Assembly (NCBI RefSeq): GCF_004346865.1
Contig: NZ_SMGR01000002.1
Location: 186,001-250,000, forward strand
Length of the DNA: 64,000 nt
Direction of reading: 5' to 3'
Origin: Shimia isoporae
GTDB taxonomy: Bacteria; Pseudomonadota; Alphaproteobacteria; Rhodobacterales; Rhodobacteraceae
In this document: positions 16,070 to 26,415 of the stretch, piece by piece
Position numbering within the stretch: the stretch's first letter is position 1
How the letters are laid out: each line of letters opens with the position of its first letter
Made by a program: the position numbers and the translations under genes
Notes under the pieces: model-generated
What the model saw: only the letters and a program-made list of their open reading frames with translations
The model's database searches: none
What the model was told of the DNA's origin: nothing

Positions 16070-17389
16070 TCAACTCTCGGGCTTGGTCAGAGGCACCACC
16101 TTGTCATCCTCATCAGGCGCAAGTTCCTCGAAATCGAAATTGTCCAACCGGCGCGCGCGACGGCCCGCCTTGTCCGCACTGATCTTGATTTCCGAAATAT
16201 CCTTGGCGGCTTGCCCGAAATGACGGTCGAGGTTTTCCACTCGCGTCCCCAGACGGTCCACATCCTTGTGCAATAGCCCCAGTTCCTTGCGGATTGCGCC
16301 GGCCTGTTCCCGCATCCGCGCATCCTTCAGGATCGCCCGCATGGTGTTGAGCGTGGCCATGCAGGTTGTCGGGGACACAATCCACACGCGGGCTTCGAAC
16401 CCTTCGCGAACCAATTCGGGGAAGTTCGCGTGCAGCTCGGCATAAACAGCCTCTGACGGCAGGAACATCAACGCCCCATCAGCAGTTTCACCTTCGACGA
16501 TGTATTTCTCCGAGATGTCCCTGATGTGCTTTTTCACCGACGTCCGCAGCATCCGAGCCGCCTCGTTCAACTCGGCCTGCGTGGTGGCATTACGCAGCAT
16601 CTCGTAAGCTTCCAGCGGGAATTTACTGTCGATCACGATCGGACCCGGTGGGTTTGGCAGATGGATAAGACAGTCCGCCCGCCGTCCGTTGGACAACGTG
16701 TGTTGCAACGCGTAGCTGTCACTTGGCAGCGCCTTGCTGACAATATCGTTGAGCTGGATTTCCCCGAACGCACCACGAGTCTGCTTGTTGCTGAGAATGT
16801 CCTGAAGGCTCAGAACATCTCCACTCAGGCGCGTGATATTTTCCTGCGCCTTGTCGATGGTCTGCAACCGCTCCTGAAGCTGCGTAAGCGAGGTCGCCGT
16901 CTGTTTTGCGCTGCCGCTCAAAGAGGCGTTCAGTTTTTCCTGCATTTCATTGAGCGCATGACCGGTCCGCAGCTGCATGTTTGCAAGGTTCTCCTGCATC
17001 TGGAGCTGCTGTGCGGCGAGTGTATCCGTCATCTTCTGTTGCATCGTCGCAAGGTTCTCGCCCGTGCTGCGCTGCACCTTGGAAAGGTTTTCGTGCATAT
17101 TCACCTGCACTTCGCCCAAGCGTTGCTCCATCAGCGTGGCGATCTGCCCCTGAGATTGCGCCTGAGCCTGCAGGTTGCCATCAAGATGCGCCTGTCCGGT
17201 GGCAAGCTGATCCACCCTCTGCGCCATCTGTCCCATGTGCTGTGCAATCACCGCCTCGGTCCGCTCCGCCCGTTTTTGCGCGGAATTCCGCAGCAACAAA
17301 ACCAAGAGCAACATCGCCAACCCGACGCCACCGACCACATAAAGTGCCAGTGTCTCCAAATCGACCGAAGCCAGATCCAATTCGTTCAT
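16070..17389 (-). CDS. rmuC: DNA recombination protein RmuC
   Basis: A protein of about 439 residues. A transmembrane segment near the N-terminus (YVVGGVGLAMLLLVLLLRN) is followed by a long coiled coil (repeats of LAQMQ/ENLANMQ type, about 50–190) and the RmuC nuclease-like domain (RGAFGEIQLNDIVSKALP, VIDSKFPLEAYE, FLPSEAVYAEL, WIVSPTTCMATLNTMRAI). RmuC limits inversions at short repeats in E. coli. The ATG shares one base with the mutL stop (TGATG); a GTG one codon earlier is an alternative. This coupling places it in the mutL transcript. Confidence 0.95.
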   Translation of the reverse strand: MNELDLASVDLETLALYVVGGVGLAMLLLVLLLRNSAQKRAERTEAVIAQHMGQMAQRVDQLATGQAHLDGNLQAQAQSQGQIATLMEQRLGEVQVNMHENLSKVQRSTGENLATMQQKMTDTLAAQQLQMQENLANMQLRTGHALNEMQEKLNASLSGSAKQTATSLTQLQERLQTIDKAQENITRLSGDVLSLQDILSNKQTRGAFGEIQLNDIVSKALPSDSYALQHTLSNGRRADCLIHLPNPPGPIVIDSKFPLEAYEMLRNATTQAELNEAARMLRTSVKKHIRDISEKYIVEGETADGALMFLPSEAVYAELHANFPELVREGFEARVWIVSPTTCMATLNTMRAILKDARMREQAGAIRKELGLLHKDVDRLGTRVENLDRHFGQAAKDISEIKISADKAGRRARRLDNFDFEELAPDEDDKVVPLTKPES

Positions 17390-19257
17390 CACGTCCGTCC
17401 AAACAGCCGTTCGATGTCGGCCAGTTTCAATTCCACATAGGTCGGTCGTCCATGGTTACACTGACCCGAATGTGGCGTCGCTTCCATTTCGCGCAGAAGG
17501 GCGTTCATTTCCTCGGCCCGCATTCGCCGTCCTGAGCGGATAGACCCGTGACAGGCCACGCGGCTCAGGATCGCCTCCAGTTTGGCCTGCACCAACATGC
17601 TTTCGCCCTGGTCATCCAGTTCGTCCAGAATATCCAGAACCATTGCGCGCGCATTGACTTCGCCCAGAAGCGCCGGCGTTTCACGCACCGCCACCGCGTC
17701 ACCGCCAAAGGCCTCTATGGTCAGGCCAAGCTTTGCAAGTTCCTCTGCAACCGACAAAACCCGCGCACAATCGCCTTCGGAGAGCTCAACGATTTCGGGA
17801 ATAAGCAACGCCTGGGCGGCAACCCCATTCTCGGCCATCTGGCGCTTTAGCTTTTCGTAGACCAACCGTTCGTGTGCGGCGTGTTGATCGACAATCACCA
17901 TGCCCGTCTCGGTTTGGGCCACAATGTAATTCTCATGCACCTGCGCCCGCGCTGCGCCAAGTGGCAGAGCTTCCGTCTCCGGCTGCATCTGTTCGACAAC
18001 CGGTTCGACCCGCGCCGAATAGCTCTCCGTGAGATCGGCAAAGCCCTGCGTATCTGCCGCAGGCAAAGGCGCTTGCGCCCGATAGGAAGCCGTGCGCGCG
18101 CCAAGCGACGGCCGATCCATCTGATAGACACGCGCCGGTCCGTCGGCCGCGACCGGTTCGGGCCGAAACGCGCCCAATGTGGCGCCTGCCACGGTCGTCG
18201 ACGCCCGATGCCCGGCCTCAGCGAGGGCGTGGCGCAGCGAAGACACGATCAAGCCCCGCGCCACCCCGGGGTCGCGGAACCGCACCTCGGATTTCGCGGG
18301 GTGCACATTCACATCCACCAGATGCGGATCGCAATCGATAAACAAGGCAGCCGCCGGATGCCGATCCCTGCTCAGATAGTCGAAATAGGCCCCGCGCAGC
18401 GCACCAACCAAAAGCTTGTCCTTCACCGGACGCCCGTTCACAAAAAGGTATTGCGCCACAGAAGATCCGCGGGAGTAGGTCGGCAGCGCCGCGTAGCCAA
18501 TCAACCGCAACCCGTCGCGCTCGGCATCGATCCGAAGAGCGTTTTCGGCAAACTCCTTGCCAATAATCTTGGCCAAACGCCCATGCAGGGCATCGAACAA
18601 ATCGCCTGTTTCGGCTTCCGCGCGGAAGGTGGCTCGCCCTTCGCCACCCCCTGTCACATCACGCAGCGTGAACCCGATGAAAGGCTCGGCCATTGCCAAC
18701 CGCTTGACCACATCCGTGATCGCCTGCGCCTCGGCGCGATCCGTACGCATGAACTTCAAGCGGGCGGGCGTGGCATAAAACAGATCACGAAGCTCGACGA
18801 TGGTGCCACCCGAAAGCGCTGCTGGTTTCACCGGCCCCATGACGCTTCCCTCGACCGAGATACATGCCGCGGGTGCCCGCCCGACGCGGGACGTGATCGT
18901 CAGCCGTCCAACCGCACCAAGTGACGGCAATGCTTCGCCGCGAAACCCGAAGGTGTGAATGTCCAGAAGATCACTGCCATCAATTTTTGACGTGGCGTGG
19001 CGAGACAAGGCCAATGGCAGTTGATCCTCTGAAATACCACAACCATCGTCCGTGATCCGGATTAACGTCTTGCCTCCGTCCGAATATGCGATCTCGATAC
19101 GCGTGCTGCCGGCATCAATGGCGTTTTCCACCAACTCCTTGACCGCACTCGCAGGCCGTTCCACCACTTCTCCGGCCGCGATCCGGTTAATGGCCGCATC
19201 GTCCAACTGGCGAATAACAGGCAGTTCTTGGCTTATGTTGGGGTTATCCACAGGCAT
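17389..19257 (-). CDS. mutL: DNA mismatch repair protein MutL
   Basis: A 622-residue protein. The N-terminal GHKL ATPase shows [45 protein letters not shown] and [10 protein letters not shown]. After a variable linker the C-terminal dimer domain carries the endonuclease motif [12 protein letters not shown] (from about residue 457) and a late CNHGRP motif. It should therefore be a nicking MutL, as in bacteria without MutH. The ATG at 19257 gives [18 protein letters not shown], close to the family start; the longer open frame upstream is not supported. Its ribosome site is weak. rmuC overlaps its stop. Confidence 0.97.
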   Translation of the reverse strand: MPVDNPNISQELPVIRQLDDAAINRIAAGEVVERPASAVKELVENAIDAGSTRIEIAYSDGGKTLIRITDDGCGISEDQLPLALSRHATSKIDGSDLLDIHTFGFRGEALPSLGAVGRLTITSRVGRAPAACISVEGSVMGPVKPAALSGGTIVELRDLFYATPARLKFMRTDRAEAQAITDVVKRLAMAEPFIGFTLRDVTGGGEGRATFRAEAETGDLFDALHGRLAKIIGKEFAENALRIDAERDGLRLIGYAALPTYSRGSSVAQYLFVNGRPVKDKLLVGALRGAYFDYLSRDRHPAAALFIDCDPHLVDVNVHPAKSEVRFRDPGVARGLIVSSLRHALAEAGHRASTTVAGATLGAFRPEPVAADGPARVYQMDRPSLGARTASYRAQAPLPAADTQGFADLTESYSARVEPVVEQMQPETEALPLGAARAQVHENYIVAQTETGMVIVDQHAAHERLVYEKLKRQMAENGVAAQALLIPEIVELSEGDCARVLSVAEELAKLGLTIEAFGGDAVAVRETPALLGEVNARAMVLDILDELDDQGESMLVQAKLEAILSRVACHGSIRSGRRMRAEEMNALLREMEATPHSGQCNHGRPTYVELKLADIERLFGRT

Positions 19258-19352
19258 GGGGCCAAATCTAGCATGGCCGGCTTTGATTCTGCCACCCGCC
19301 ATTCTGGCTCCGCTCGCGCTTTTGCTGGACAGCAGGTTTCCCCTCCGGCAAT

Positions 19353-19364
19353 ATTTGATCAAAT
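19353..19364. promoter_or_regulatory. palindrome ATTTGATCAAAT upstream of aminotransferase
   Basis: A perfect 12-base palindrome lies 46 bases before the aminotransferase start. The same 12 bases occur at 61899–61910 in front of an aldehyde dehydrogenase gene. It looks like an operator for a homodimeric regulator; the regulator is not in the window. Confidence 0.55.
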
Positions 19365-19410
19365 TATTTGACCTGCTGGAATCAGCCTCCGCAGCCAAGG
19401 GAGCCCACCG

Positions 19411-20763
19411 ATGAAAGACGACAACTTCCTCAAGGAAAACAACGCCCGCCACCTCTGGCATCCAATGGGCGCGCCCGCAGACGCGCACAGCACCCCGCCG
19501 AAAATCATCAAGGGTGCCGAGGGTGTGAAAATCACCGACATCGACGGGCATTCCACCGTTGACGCCGTTGGTGGTCTCTGGTGCGTGAACCTTGGATACT
19601 CCAACGACGTGGTCAAAGAAGCGATCGCCAAACAGCTTTACGATCTGCCTTACTATTCGGCCTTCGCCGGCACCTCCAACCCGCCCGCGATTGAGGCCTC
19701 CTACGCCGTGCGCGAGTTTTTTGAGGCCGACGGCATGACCCGCGTATTCTTCACCTCCGGCGGCTCGGACTCGGTTGAAACGGCCCTTCGTCTGGCGCGG
19801 CAATACCACCGCCTGCGCGGCGAGCCGACCCGAACCAAATTCCTCAGCCTCAAGAAAGGCTACCACGGCACCCACTTTGGCGGTGCATCCGTGAATGGCA
19901 ACAACCGCTTCCGCATCAACTACGAACCACTCTTACCTGGGTGCTTCCACCTGCCGAGCCCCTACACCTATCGCAATCCATTCAACGAAACGGACCCTGC
20001 AAAGCTCGCCCAGAATATCGCGGCCGCGATGGAAGATGAGATCGCGTTCCAGGATCCACGCACCATCGCCGCCTTCATAATGGAGCCCATTCAGGGTGCC
20101 GGGGGCGTGATCGTGCCCGATGCATCCTTTATGAAATTGATGCGCGAGATCTGCGATCGCCATGGCATCCTGTTGATTTCGGATGAAGTCATCACCGGCT
20201 TTGGCCGCACAGGCGATTGGTCCGGCGCGCGCCACTGGGGTGTGCAGCCCGACATGATGACCACCGCCAAAGGCATCACTTCGGGCTACTTCCCGGTTGG
20301 CGCCTGCATGGTCGGCGACAAGGTGGCCGAGGTCTTTGAAAACGATCAAACCGGCGAGGCGGGCATCTTCCACGGCTATACCTATTCGGCTCACCCCGTT
20401 GGTTCGGCGGCAGTCGTCGCGTGTCTCGCCGAGACACAGCGGCTGGATCTGAAAACCAACGCTGCCGCACGGGGCACCCAGCTTTACGAGGGTGTGAAAA
20501 AACTGGCCGAGAAATACGACATCATCGGCGATGTCAGGGGCGGGCACGGGCTAATGACCGGCATTGAACTGGTCTCAGACGCATCGGCCAAGACACCGAT
20601 GGACATGGCCACAATGAAGAAAGTGCACGAAACCACCTATCAGGCCGGCGCGATGGTCCGGCTGGGCATGCACAACATCCTGATGTCACCGCCGTTGACG
20701 ATCTCCGAAACCGAGGTCGACACCATACTGTCCGCTCTGGATGCCGGTTTCTCTGCCGCTTGA
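19411..20763 (+). CDS. class III PLP-dependent aminotransferase
   Basis: A 450-residue omega-aminotransferase. Features are the N-terminal [48 protein letters not shown], the cofactor aspartate in [13 protein letters not shown], and the Schiff-base lysine in [12 protein letters not shown]. The family transfers amino groups from amines such as putrescine, taurine or beta-alanine to pyruvate or a keto acid; which one cannot be told here. The ATG at 19411 has AAGGGAGCCCACCG upstream. It is divergent from mutL and has its own promoter region with a 12-base palindrome. Confidence 0.92.
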   Translation: MKDDNFLKENNARHLWHPMGAPADAHSTPPKIIKGAEGVKITDIDGHSTVDAVGGLWCVNLGYSNDVVKEAIAKQLYDLPYYSAFAGTSNPPAIEASYAVREFFEADGMTRVFFTSGGSDSVETALRLARQYHRLRGEPTRTKFLSLKKGYHGTHFGGASVNGNNRFRINYEPLLPGCFHLPSPYTYRNPFNETDPAKLAQNIAAAMEDEIAFQDPRTIAAFIMEPIQGAGGVIVPDASFMKLMREICDRHGILLISDEVITGFGRTGDWSGARHWGVQPDMMTTAKGITSGYFPVGACMVGDKVAEVFENDQTGEAGIFHGYTYSAHPVGSAAVVACLAETQRLDLKTNAAARGTQLYEGVKKLAEKYDIIGDVRGGHGLMTGIELVSDASAKTPMDMATMKKVHETTYQAGAMVRLGMHNILMSPPLTISETEVDTILSALDAGFSAA

Positions 20764-20769
20764 TTACGT

Positions 20770-20800
20770 AAGGCCCGATGCTCTTTGACCGTCGGGCCTT
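20770..20800. terminator. bidirectional hairpin between convergent genes
   Basis: AAGGCCCGA and TCGGGCCTT enclose a 13-base loop, between the aminotransferase stop and the end of the oxoprolinase gene. Because the arms end in AA and TT it can serve both strands, though the T-tracts are short. Confidence 0.65.
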
Positions 20801-20811
20801 CGCACGTTTTC

Positions 20812-23800
20812 TCAGACTGTCCCCCAGCCACCGCCGCCCGGCGTTCCCATGCCGAACACCGCCCCCGCAGGCAGGTCGATTTCGTCAAATCCCTTGAGCT
20901 CCACCCGTGAGCCGTCCGGCATCTCGGCCCAATTCTCTCCCACAGCCCCCGGCGCACCGCCTGCCACACCAAATGGCGCGACCTCGCGATGGGAACACAG
21001 GGTCGTTACGGTCACTGGTTCAAGGAACATAAGGCGTCGCAGCGATCCGTTCCCTCCGGACCATTCTCCCGCCCCGCCTGAACCGTCCCGCACACCAAAC
21101 TCCTCAAGCCGCACCGGAAACCGTTTTTCCAGAATTTCCGGATCGGTCGAGCGGGTGTTTGTCATATGGGTCTGGACTGCATCGCAGCCGTCAAAACCCG
21201 GTCCCGCTCCAGTTCCACCGGCGATGGTTTCATAGTTCTGGAACCGATCATTACCCCAGATGAAATTGTTCATGGTCGCCTGCGAACAGGCCATCACGCC
21301 CAGCGCACCATAAAGCGCGTTGCACGTCGCCTGTGAGACTTCGGTATTCCCCGCAATCACAGCCGCCGGGTATACAGGGTTAAGCATCGAGCCATCCGGA
21401 ACCACGATCCGCAAAGGCTTCAAACAACCTTCATTAAGGGGAATCTCTGCCCCGACCATCGTCCGGAACACATACAGGACCACTGCGCGGCAAACTGCCA
21501 TCGGCGCATTGTAATTGCCGTGATGCTGCGCGGAGGTGCCTGTGAAATCAATCACTGCCTCACGCGCATCGTGATCCACCGAGACTTTCACCTCAATGCT
21601 GGCACCATGATCCATGGGATAGTGAAAAGACCCGTCGTTCAGCCGATCGATCACCCGCCGCACGCTTTCCTCGGCATTGTCCTGCACATGCCCCATATAG
21701 GCCTGCACAACGTCTAGCCCATAGTGCGCGACGACCTTCAAAAGCTCGCGTCTACCGGTCTCGTTCGCCGCCACCTGAGCTTTCAGGTCGGCCATGTTCT
21801 GGTCCGGATTTCGGGCCGGATACAGGCCGCTCGCCAACACGTCCCTTGCCAAATATTCCTGAAGATCACCGCGGCTGACCAGCCGCACATTGTCGATCAA
21901 CACCCCTTCGTGATCGATGTGGGTGCTGTCTGGCGGCCCTGAACCGGGAGTCCGACCACCAATATCCGCATGGTGTCCGCGCGACCCCAGCCAGAACACG
22001 ACTTCGCCGCCGTGAAACACCGGCGTCACCACTGTCACATCCGGCAAATGGGTGCCACCGTTGTACGGAGAGTTCAGCATAAAGGCGTCGCCTTCGTGGA
22101 TGTCTCCGGCGTTTTCGCGCATCACCGTACGGATGCTTTCTGCCATTGAGCCCAGATGCACCGGCACGTGCGGTGCGTTCGCCACCAGATCGCCTGCGGT
22201 GTCAAAAATCGCACAGGAAAAATCGAGCCGTTCCTTGATATTTACAGACCAGGATGTGTTGGCCAAAGTGGCGCCCATCTGGTCCGCAACCGACATGAAC
22301 AGGTTGTTGAACACCTCCAACAGCACCGGATCCACGTTGGTTCCTGCTGCCCGCTCACGTTTCATTTCCTCCACGCGCTCAAGGATAAGGTTCCCGAAGT
22401 CGTCCAATCGAGCTGCCCAACCCGGTTCAACGACGTTTGTCCCCGTCTTTTCGGAGATCACTGCAGGACCCTTGATGACCGCAGATTCACTCAGGCAGTC
22501 GCGATCATATAGCGGTATATCTTGCCGGACCCCGCCAACATGCACATCGATCATCGCTTTTGGAGCATCACTGGTGCCAGCCGGTACAGCCCCCGGGGCC
22601 TCGCCGGTTTCACCGATGGCTTCCACGCTGAGCATATCAAACAGCAACCCCCGCTCCGGCGAGATGAACCCGAACCGTTGCTTGTGCACCTCTTCAAAGG
22701 AGGTCTGCATTTCCTCTGTCGTGCCAAAAGCCACTGCCAGAGGCTGGTGACTGCCCTCGTACCGGAGATGAGCACGCGCCTCGCAACGCACCTTCGAGAC
22801 GCCCTGCTCTGCCACTTCTGTACGTGCTTCGGCCTCGATACGAGTCAACGCGGCCTTTGCTGCGGCAACATCGGCCAGAGGTGCATCCAGTTGCACTTCC
22901 CGCATCGCTCGGATTTCTGCCAAGCCCATACCATAGGCTGACAACACACCTGCATGCGGGTGGATGAAGACTCTTGTCATGCCCAGAGCATCCGCCACAA
23001 GACAGGCATGCTGCCCGCCCGCTCCGCCAAAACACTGGAGGGCATAGTCGGTCACATCGTGCCCGCGCTGGACCGAAATTTTCTTGATTGCATTGGCCAT
23101 GTTGTCGACCGCGATCCGCAGGAAACCTTCTGCCATCTCTTCCGGCGTCCGCACGACGTCACCGGTTTCCTCTGCCACCGCCAAAGCCATCTCGGCAAAC
23201 TTGGAACGAACCACGTCCACGTCCAGCGGTTGATCACCCTTCGGCCCGAAAACAGGCGGGAAATGATCGGGGTTCAGCTTGCCAAGCATCACGTTGCAAT
23301 CCGTCACAGTCAGCGGTCCACCGCGCCGATAGCAGGCCGGTCCCGGATCGGCCCCGGCACTTTCCGGCCCCACCTGAAAACGCCCATCCCTGAAACTACA
23401 GATCGACCCGCCACCAGCTGCGACGGTGTGGATATCCATCATCGGGGCGCGCATCCGTACGCCTGCGACTTCTGTTTCAAACGACCTCTCATAGTCGCCC
23501 GCATAGTGGCTCACATCCGTAGATGTGCCCCCCATGTCAAACCCGATCAAACGGTTGAAGCCCGCTGTTTCGCCGGTCTTGACCATGCCGACAATGCCGC
23601 CCGCCGGACCGGACAGAATAGCGTCCCGTCCATGAAACAGGCTGGCGTCGGTCAATCCGCCGTTGGATTGCATAAACAGCAGCCTCTCGCAGGCCGAGCC
23701 TACATCAATCGCGTCTGCCACTTGCTCCACATACCGTCGCAAAATCGGACTTAGGTAGGCATCTACGACTGTGGTGTCACCGCGTCCCACCAGCTTCGCC

Positions 23801-24390
23801 AGGCGCGACACTTCGGAACTTACGGAAATCTGAGTGAACCCGATTTCCCGAGCCATTTTGGCTGCGCGGACCTCATGTTCAGGGTTCAGATAGCCATGTA
23901 AGCCCGCGATCGCGATCGCGCGAATGCCGTCGTCAAAAACCGCCTGCATCTGTGTCTTCAGAGCCGGTTCGTCCAGCGGCGTCACAATACCGCCTTCCGC
24001 ATCCAAACGCTCATCCATCTCGATCACGGTTTCATAGAGAAGGTCAGGCCGTTTGATCTCTAGATCGAACAATCGCGGTCGGGTTTGATACCCGATCAGC
24101 AATAGATCCCGAAATCCTTTCGTAATCACCAGCGCCACCCGCTCGCCTTTGCGTTCGAGCAGAGCGTTCGTTGCCACTGTAGTGCCCATTTTTACCGCGC
24201 CGATGGAGCCTTCTGCAAAATCGCCGGAGACATCCATCAACTCGCGAATACCCTGCACCGCTGCGTCGCGGTACCGCTCGGGGTTTTCGCTCAGCAGCTT
24301 GTGAGTGACCACGGATCCGTCCGGCGTGCGCGCGACGATATCGGTAAAAGTTCCACCCCGGTCGATCCAGAATTCCCACGCGCCACTCAT
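20812..24390 (-). CDS. 5-oxoprolinase / hydantoinase, fused A and B subunits
   Basis: A 1192-residue ATP-dependent cyclic amide hydrolase of the OplAH/HyuA-HyuB family. The N-terminal HyuA half starts [16 protein letters not shown] and contains [17 protein letters not shown] and [17 protein letters not shown]. The HyuB half starts near [21 protein letters not shown] and contains [27 protein letters not shown] and [11 protein letters not shown]; it ends [11 protein letters not shown]. Fusion and length fit 5-oxoprolinase, which opens 5-oxoproline to glutamate, but hydantoin substrates cannot be excluded. The start at 24390 has AGGGGAG upstream. It faces a class III aminotransferase and is apparently monocistronic. 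Confidence 0.93.
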   Translation of the reverse strand: MSGAWEFWIDRGGTFTDIVARTPDGSVVTHKLLSENPERYRDAAVQGIRELMDVSGDFAEGSIGAVKMGTTVATNALLERKGERVALVITKGFRDLLLIGYQTRPRLFDLEIKRPDLLYETVIEMDERLDAEGGIVTPLDEPALKTQMQAVFDDGIRAIAIAGLHGYLNPEHEVRAAKMAREIGFTQISVSSEVSRLAKLVGRGDTTVVDAYLSPILRRYVEQVADAIDVGSACERLLFMQSNGGLTDASLFHGRDAILSGPAGGIVGMVKTGETAGFNRLIGFDMGGTSTDVSHYAGDYERSFETEVAGVRMRAPMMDIHTVAAGGGSICSFRDGRFQVGPESAGADPGPACYRRGGPLTVTDCNVMLGKLNPDHFPPVFGPKGDQPLDVDVVRSKFAEMALAVAEETGDVVRTPEEMAEGFLRIAVDNMANAIKKISVQRGHDVTDYALQCFGGAGGQHACLVADALGMTRVFIHPHAGVLSAYGMGLAEIRAMREVQLDAPLADVAAAKAALTRIEAEARTEVAEQGVSKVRCEARAHLRYEGSHQPLAVAFGTTEEMQTSFEEVHKQRFGFISPERGLLFDMLSVEAIGETGEAPGAVPAGTSDAPKAMIDVHVGGVRQDIPLYDRDCLSESAVIKGPAVISEKTGTNVVEPGWAARLDDFGNLILERVEEMKRERAAGTNVDPVLLEVFNNLFMSVADQMGATLANTSWSVNIKERLDFSCAIFDTAGDLVANAPHVPVHLGSMAESIRTVMRENAGDIHEGDAFMLNSPYNGGTHLPDVTVVTPVFHGGEVVFWLGSRGHHADIGGRTPGSGPPDSTHIDHEGVLIDNVRLVSRGDLQEYLARDVLASGLYPARNPDQNMADLKAQVAANETGRRELLKVVAHYGLDVVQAYMGHVQDNAEESVRRVIDRLNDGSFHYPMDHGASIEVKVSVDHDAREAVIDFTGTSAQHHGNYNAPMAVCRAVVLYVFRTMVGAEIPLNEGCLKPLRIVVPDGSMLNPVYPAAVIAGNTEVSQATCNALYGALGVMACSQATMNNFIWGNDRFQNYETIAGGTGAGPGFDGCDAVQTHMTNTRSTDPEILEKRFPVRLEEFGVRDGSGGAGEWSGGNGSLRRLMFLEPVTVTTLCSHREVAPFGVAGGAPGAVGENWAEMPDGSRVELKGFDEIDLPAGAVFGMGTPGGGGWGTV

Positions 24391-24411
24391 GTCCGCACTC
24401 CCCTTAGTAAC

Positions 24412-24433
24412 GCCAAAGGTTTTGGCACCTTTG
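24412..24433. promoter_or_regulatory. overlapping inverted repeats in the oxoprolinase leader
   Basis: GCCAAA/TTTGGC (24412–24426) and CAAAGG/CCTTTG (24414–24433) overlap about 25–45 bases upstream of the oxoprolinase start. They may be an operator or alternative leader hairpins. No regulator is assignable. Confidence 0.35.
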
Positions 24434-24637
24434 CGGCGGATGTCAACGCGCTCCCGAAACAACTCCGTTCAACGCACGTATCCTTAAGGGTGACGGACCA
24501 GCACATGCATACCGACGTAATGCCGACGCTTTGCAGATGTTTTGCAGACCCGAATTTTCGCCGATTTTCAGAACGTTAACCATCGTTTCTTCTGACTTCG
24601 TCAAAGTGTCTGCAAAATCCCGGTCGCACCACTTTAC

Positions 24638-24657
24638 ATATTCTGTAATTGGAATAT
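24638..24657. promoter_or_regulatory. SqrR/BigR-like palindrome upstream of SulP gene
   Basis: ATATTCTGTAATTGGAATAT is an inverted repeat ATATTC–N8–GAATAT, 31 bases before the SulP start. The core ATTC-N8-GAAT matches what I recall as the site of the persulfide-responsive ArsR-family repressors SqrR and BigR. The regulator is not in the window and the assignment is inference. Confidence 0.5.
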
Positions 24658-24687
24658 ATAAACTCAACACAAGAAACCCGAGGTCCC

Positions 24688-26415
24688 ATGTCGCGATCCG
24701 CCAAAATCACCCGCCACCTGCCAATCCTGACGTGGGCGAGGACCTACGATCAAACCACGCTCGGCGCCGACATAATGGCCGCCGTGATCGTCACGATAAT
24801 GCTCATTCCACAGTCTCTGGCTTACGCTCTGCTTGCAGGCCTGCCGCCAGAGGTTGGGCTTTACGCATCGATCTTGCCTCTTGTGGCATATGCGATCTTC
24901 GGCACATCCAGAGTCCTTGCTGTGGGACCTGTTGCGGTCGTGTCTCTGATGACCGCCGCCGCTGTCGGAAATCTCGACCTTCCGACAACCGAAGCCTACA
25001 TTGCCGCAGCCGTCGCACTTGCCTTTCTTTCAGGTCTGATCCTGACCGCCATGGGCATCATGCGCCTTGGTTTTCTGGCGAATTTTCTTTCCCATCCAGT
25101 CATCGCCGGCTTCATCACGGCTTCCGGAATTCTGATCGCGATCAGCCAGCTCAAACACATTCTCGGAATTTCAGCACACGGACATTCCCTTCCCGAACTG
25201 CTTGGTTCATTGGGCTCACATCTGCCAGAAACCAATCCGATCACCCTGCTGCTTGGCACGCTAACTCTCGCGTTCCTGTTCTGGACACGCAAGGGCTTGA
25301 AGCCGCTGCTTCGTAAACTCGGTGCGTCGTCCGGACTGGCTGATATCGTCACGAAAGCAGGTCCCGTCGCCGCGGTCATCGCAACCACCTTCGCCGTTTA
25401 TGCCTTTGATCTTACGTCCAAGGGCGTTGCGATTGTCGGCACCGTTCCCACCGGATTGCCGCCAATAGGTCTGCCCGAGTTCGCGCCAGACCTATGGTCG
25501 CAACTCTTCTTGTCGGCCCTGCTGATCTCCATCATCGGCTTCGTCGAAAGCGTTTCAGTGGCTCAAACCCTTGCAGCAAAGAATAGACAACGCATTGATC
25601 CGGACCAGGAACTCATCGGCTTGGGCACGTCCAACATCGCGTCGGCGATTTCGGGAGGATATCCTGTAACCGGTGGTTTTGCGCGCTCTGTCGTGAATTT
25701 CGATGCCGGCGCAAAGACGCCTGCAGCAGGCGCTTTCACGGCAATCGGCATTGCCGGCGCTGCACTTTTCCTGACACCACTTCTGTTCTTCCTGCCCAAA
25801 GCCACGCTTGCCGCCACGATCATCGTCGCGGTTCTGAGCCTCGTTGACCTGTCCGTCCTGCGCCATGCATGGGGCTATTCACGGGTTGATTTCGCCGCGG
25901 TAGCCACCACGATCGCGCTGACTTTGGGGTTTGGTGTCGAAGTCGGAGTCAGCGCCGGTGTGTTGATTTCGATAGCGCTGCATCTCTACAAGACCTCTCG
26001 GCCTCATGTTGCCGAAGTGGGCTTGGTGCCGACGACACAACACTTCCGCAACATCCTGCGCCACAAGGTCGAGACAACGCCAAACCTGATCACGCTGCGC
26101 ATCGACGAAAGCCTGTATTTCGCAAATGCCCGCTTTCTTGAAGACTATGTCTATGACCGCGTCGTCTGCAACGAACCAATCACCGACGTTGTGCTGATGT
26201 GTTCGGCTGTTAACGAGATTGACCTCAGCGCATTGGAGAGCTTGGAAGCCATCAACATGCGCCTCTCGGAACTCGACATCCGCCTGCACCTTTCCGAGGT
26301 CAAAGGCCCTGTGATGGACCGCCTCAAACGCAGTCATTTTCTGGAAGATTTGACCGGCCAAGTCTATCTCGCGCAATACGATGCCTGGCGCGATCTCTCC
26401 CAGCCGGTCTCCTAG
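24688..26415 (+). CDS. SulP family anion transporter with STAS domain
   Basis: A 575-residue inner-membrane transporter of the SLC26/SulP family, which move sulfate, bicarbonate or other anions. The signature near the N-terminus is AAVIVTIMLIPQSLAYALLAGLPPEVGLYASILPL, followed by about a dozen membrane segments including FVESVSVAQTLAAKNRQRIDPDQELIGLG. A C-terminal STAS domain follows (about 440–570: LRIDESLYFANARFLEDYV; LMCSAVNEIDLSALESLEAI). The ATG at 24688 has GAGG upstream; an ATG 13 codons earlier overlaps the putative operator and is unlikely. Its stop shares the palindrome CTAG with the stop of the convergent metal permease gene. Confidence 0.93.
   Translation: MSRSAKITRHLPILTWARTYDQTTLGADIMAAVIVTIMLIPQSLAYALLAGLPPEVGLYASILPLVAYAIFGTSRVLAVGPVAVVSLMTAAAVGNLDLPTTEAYIAAAVALAFLSGLILTAMGIMRLGFLANFLSHPVIAGFITASGILIAISQLKHILGISAHGHSLPELLGSLGSHLPETNPITLLLGTLTLAFLFWTRKGLKPLLRKLGASSGLADIVTKAGPVAAVIATTFAVYAFDLTSKGVAIVGTVPTGLPPIGLPEFAPDLWSQLFLSALLISIIGFVESVSVAQTLAAKNRQRIDPDQELIGLGTSNIASAISGGYPVTGGFARSVVNFDAGAKTPAAGAFTAIGIAGAALFLTPLLFFLPKATLAATIIVAVLSLVDLSVLRHAWGYSRVDFAAVATTIALTLGFGVEVGVSAGVLISIALHLYKTSRPHVAEVGLVPTTQHFRNILRHKVETTPNLITLRIDESLYFANARFLEDYVYDRVVCNEPITDVVLMCSAVNEIDLSALESLEAINMRLSELDIRLHLSEVKGPVMDRLKRSHFLEDLTGQVYLAQYDAWRDLSQPVS

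Noticed and set aside
17872-18924. 350-codon open frame antisense to mutL
   Set aside because: Arg- and His-rich antisense product of a high-GC gene; mutL is certain here.
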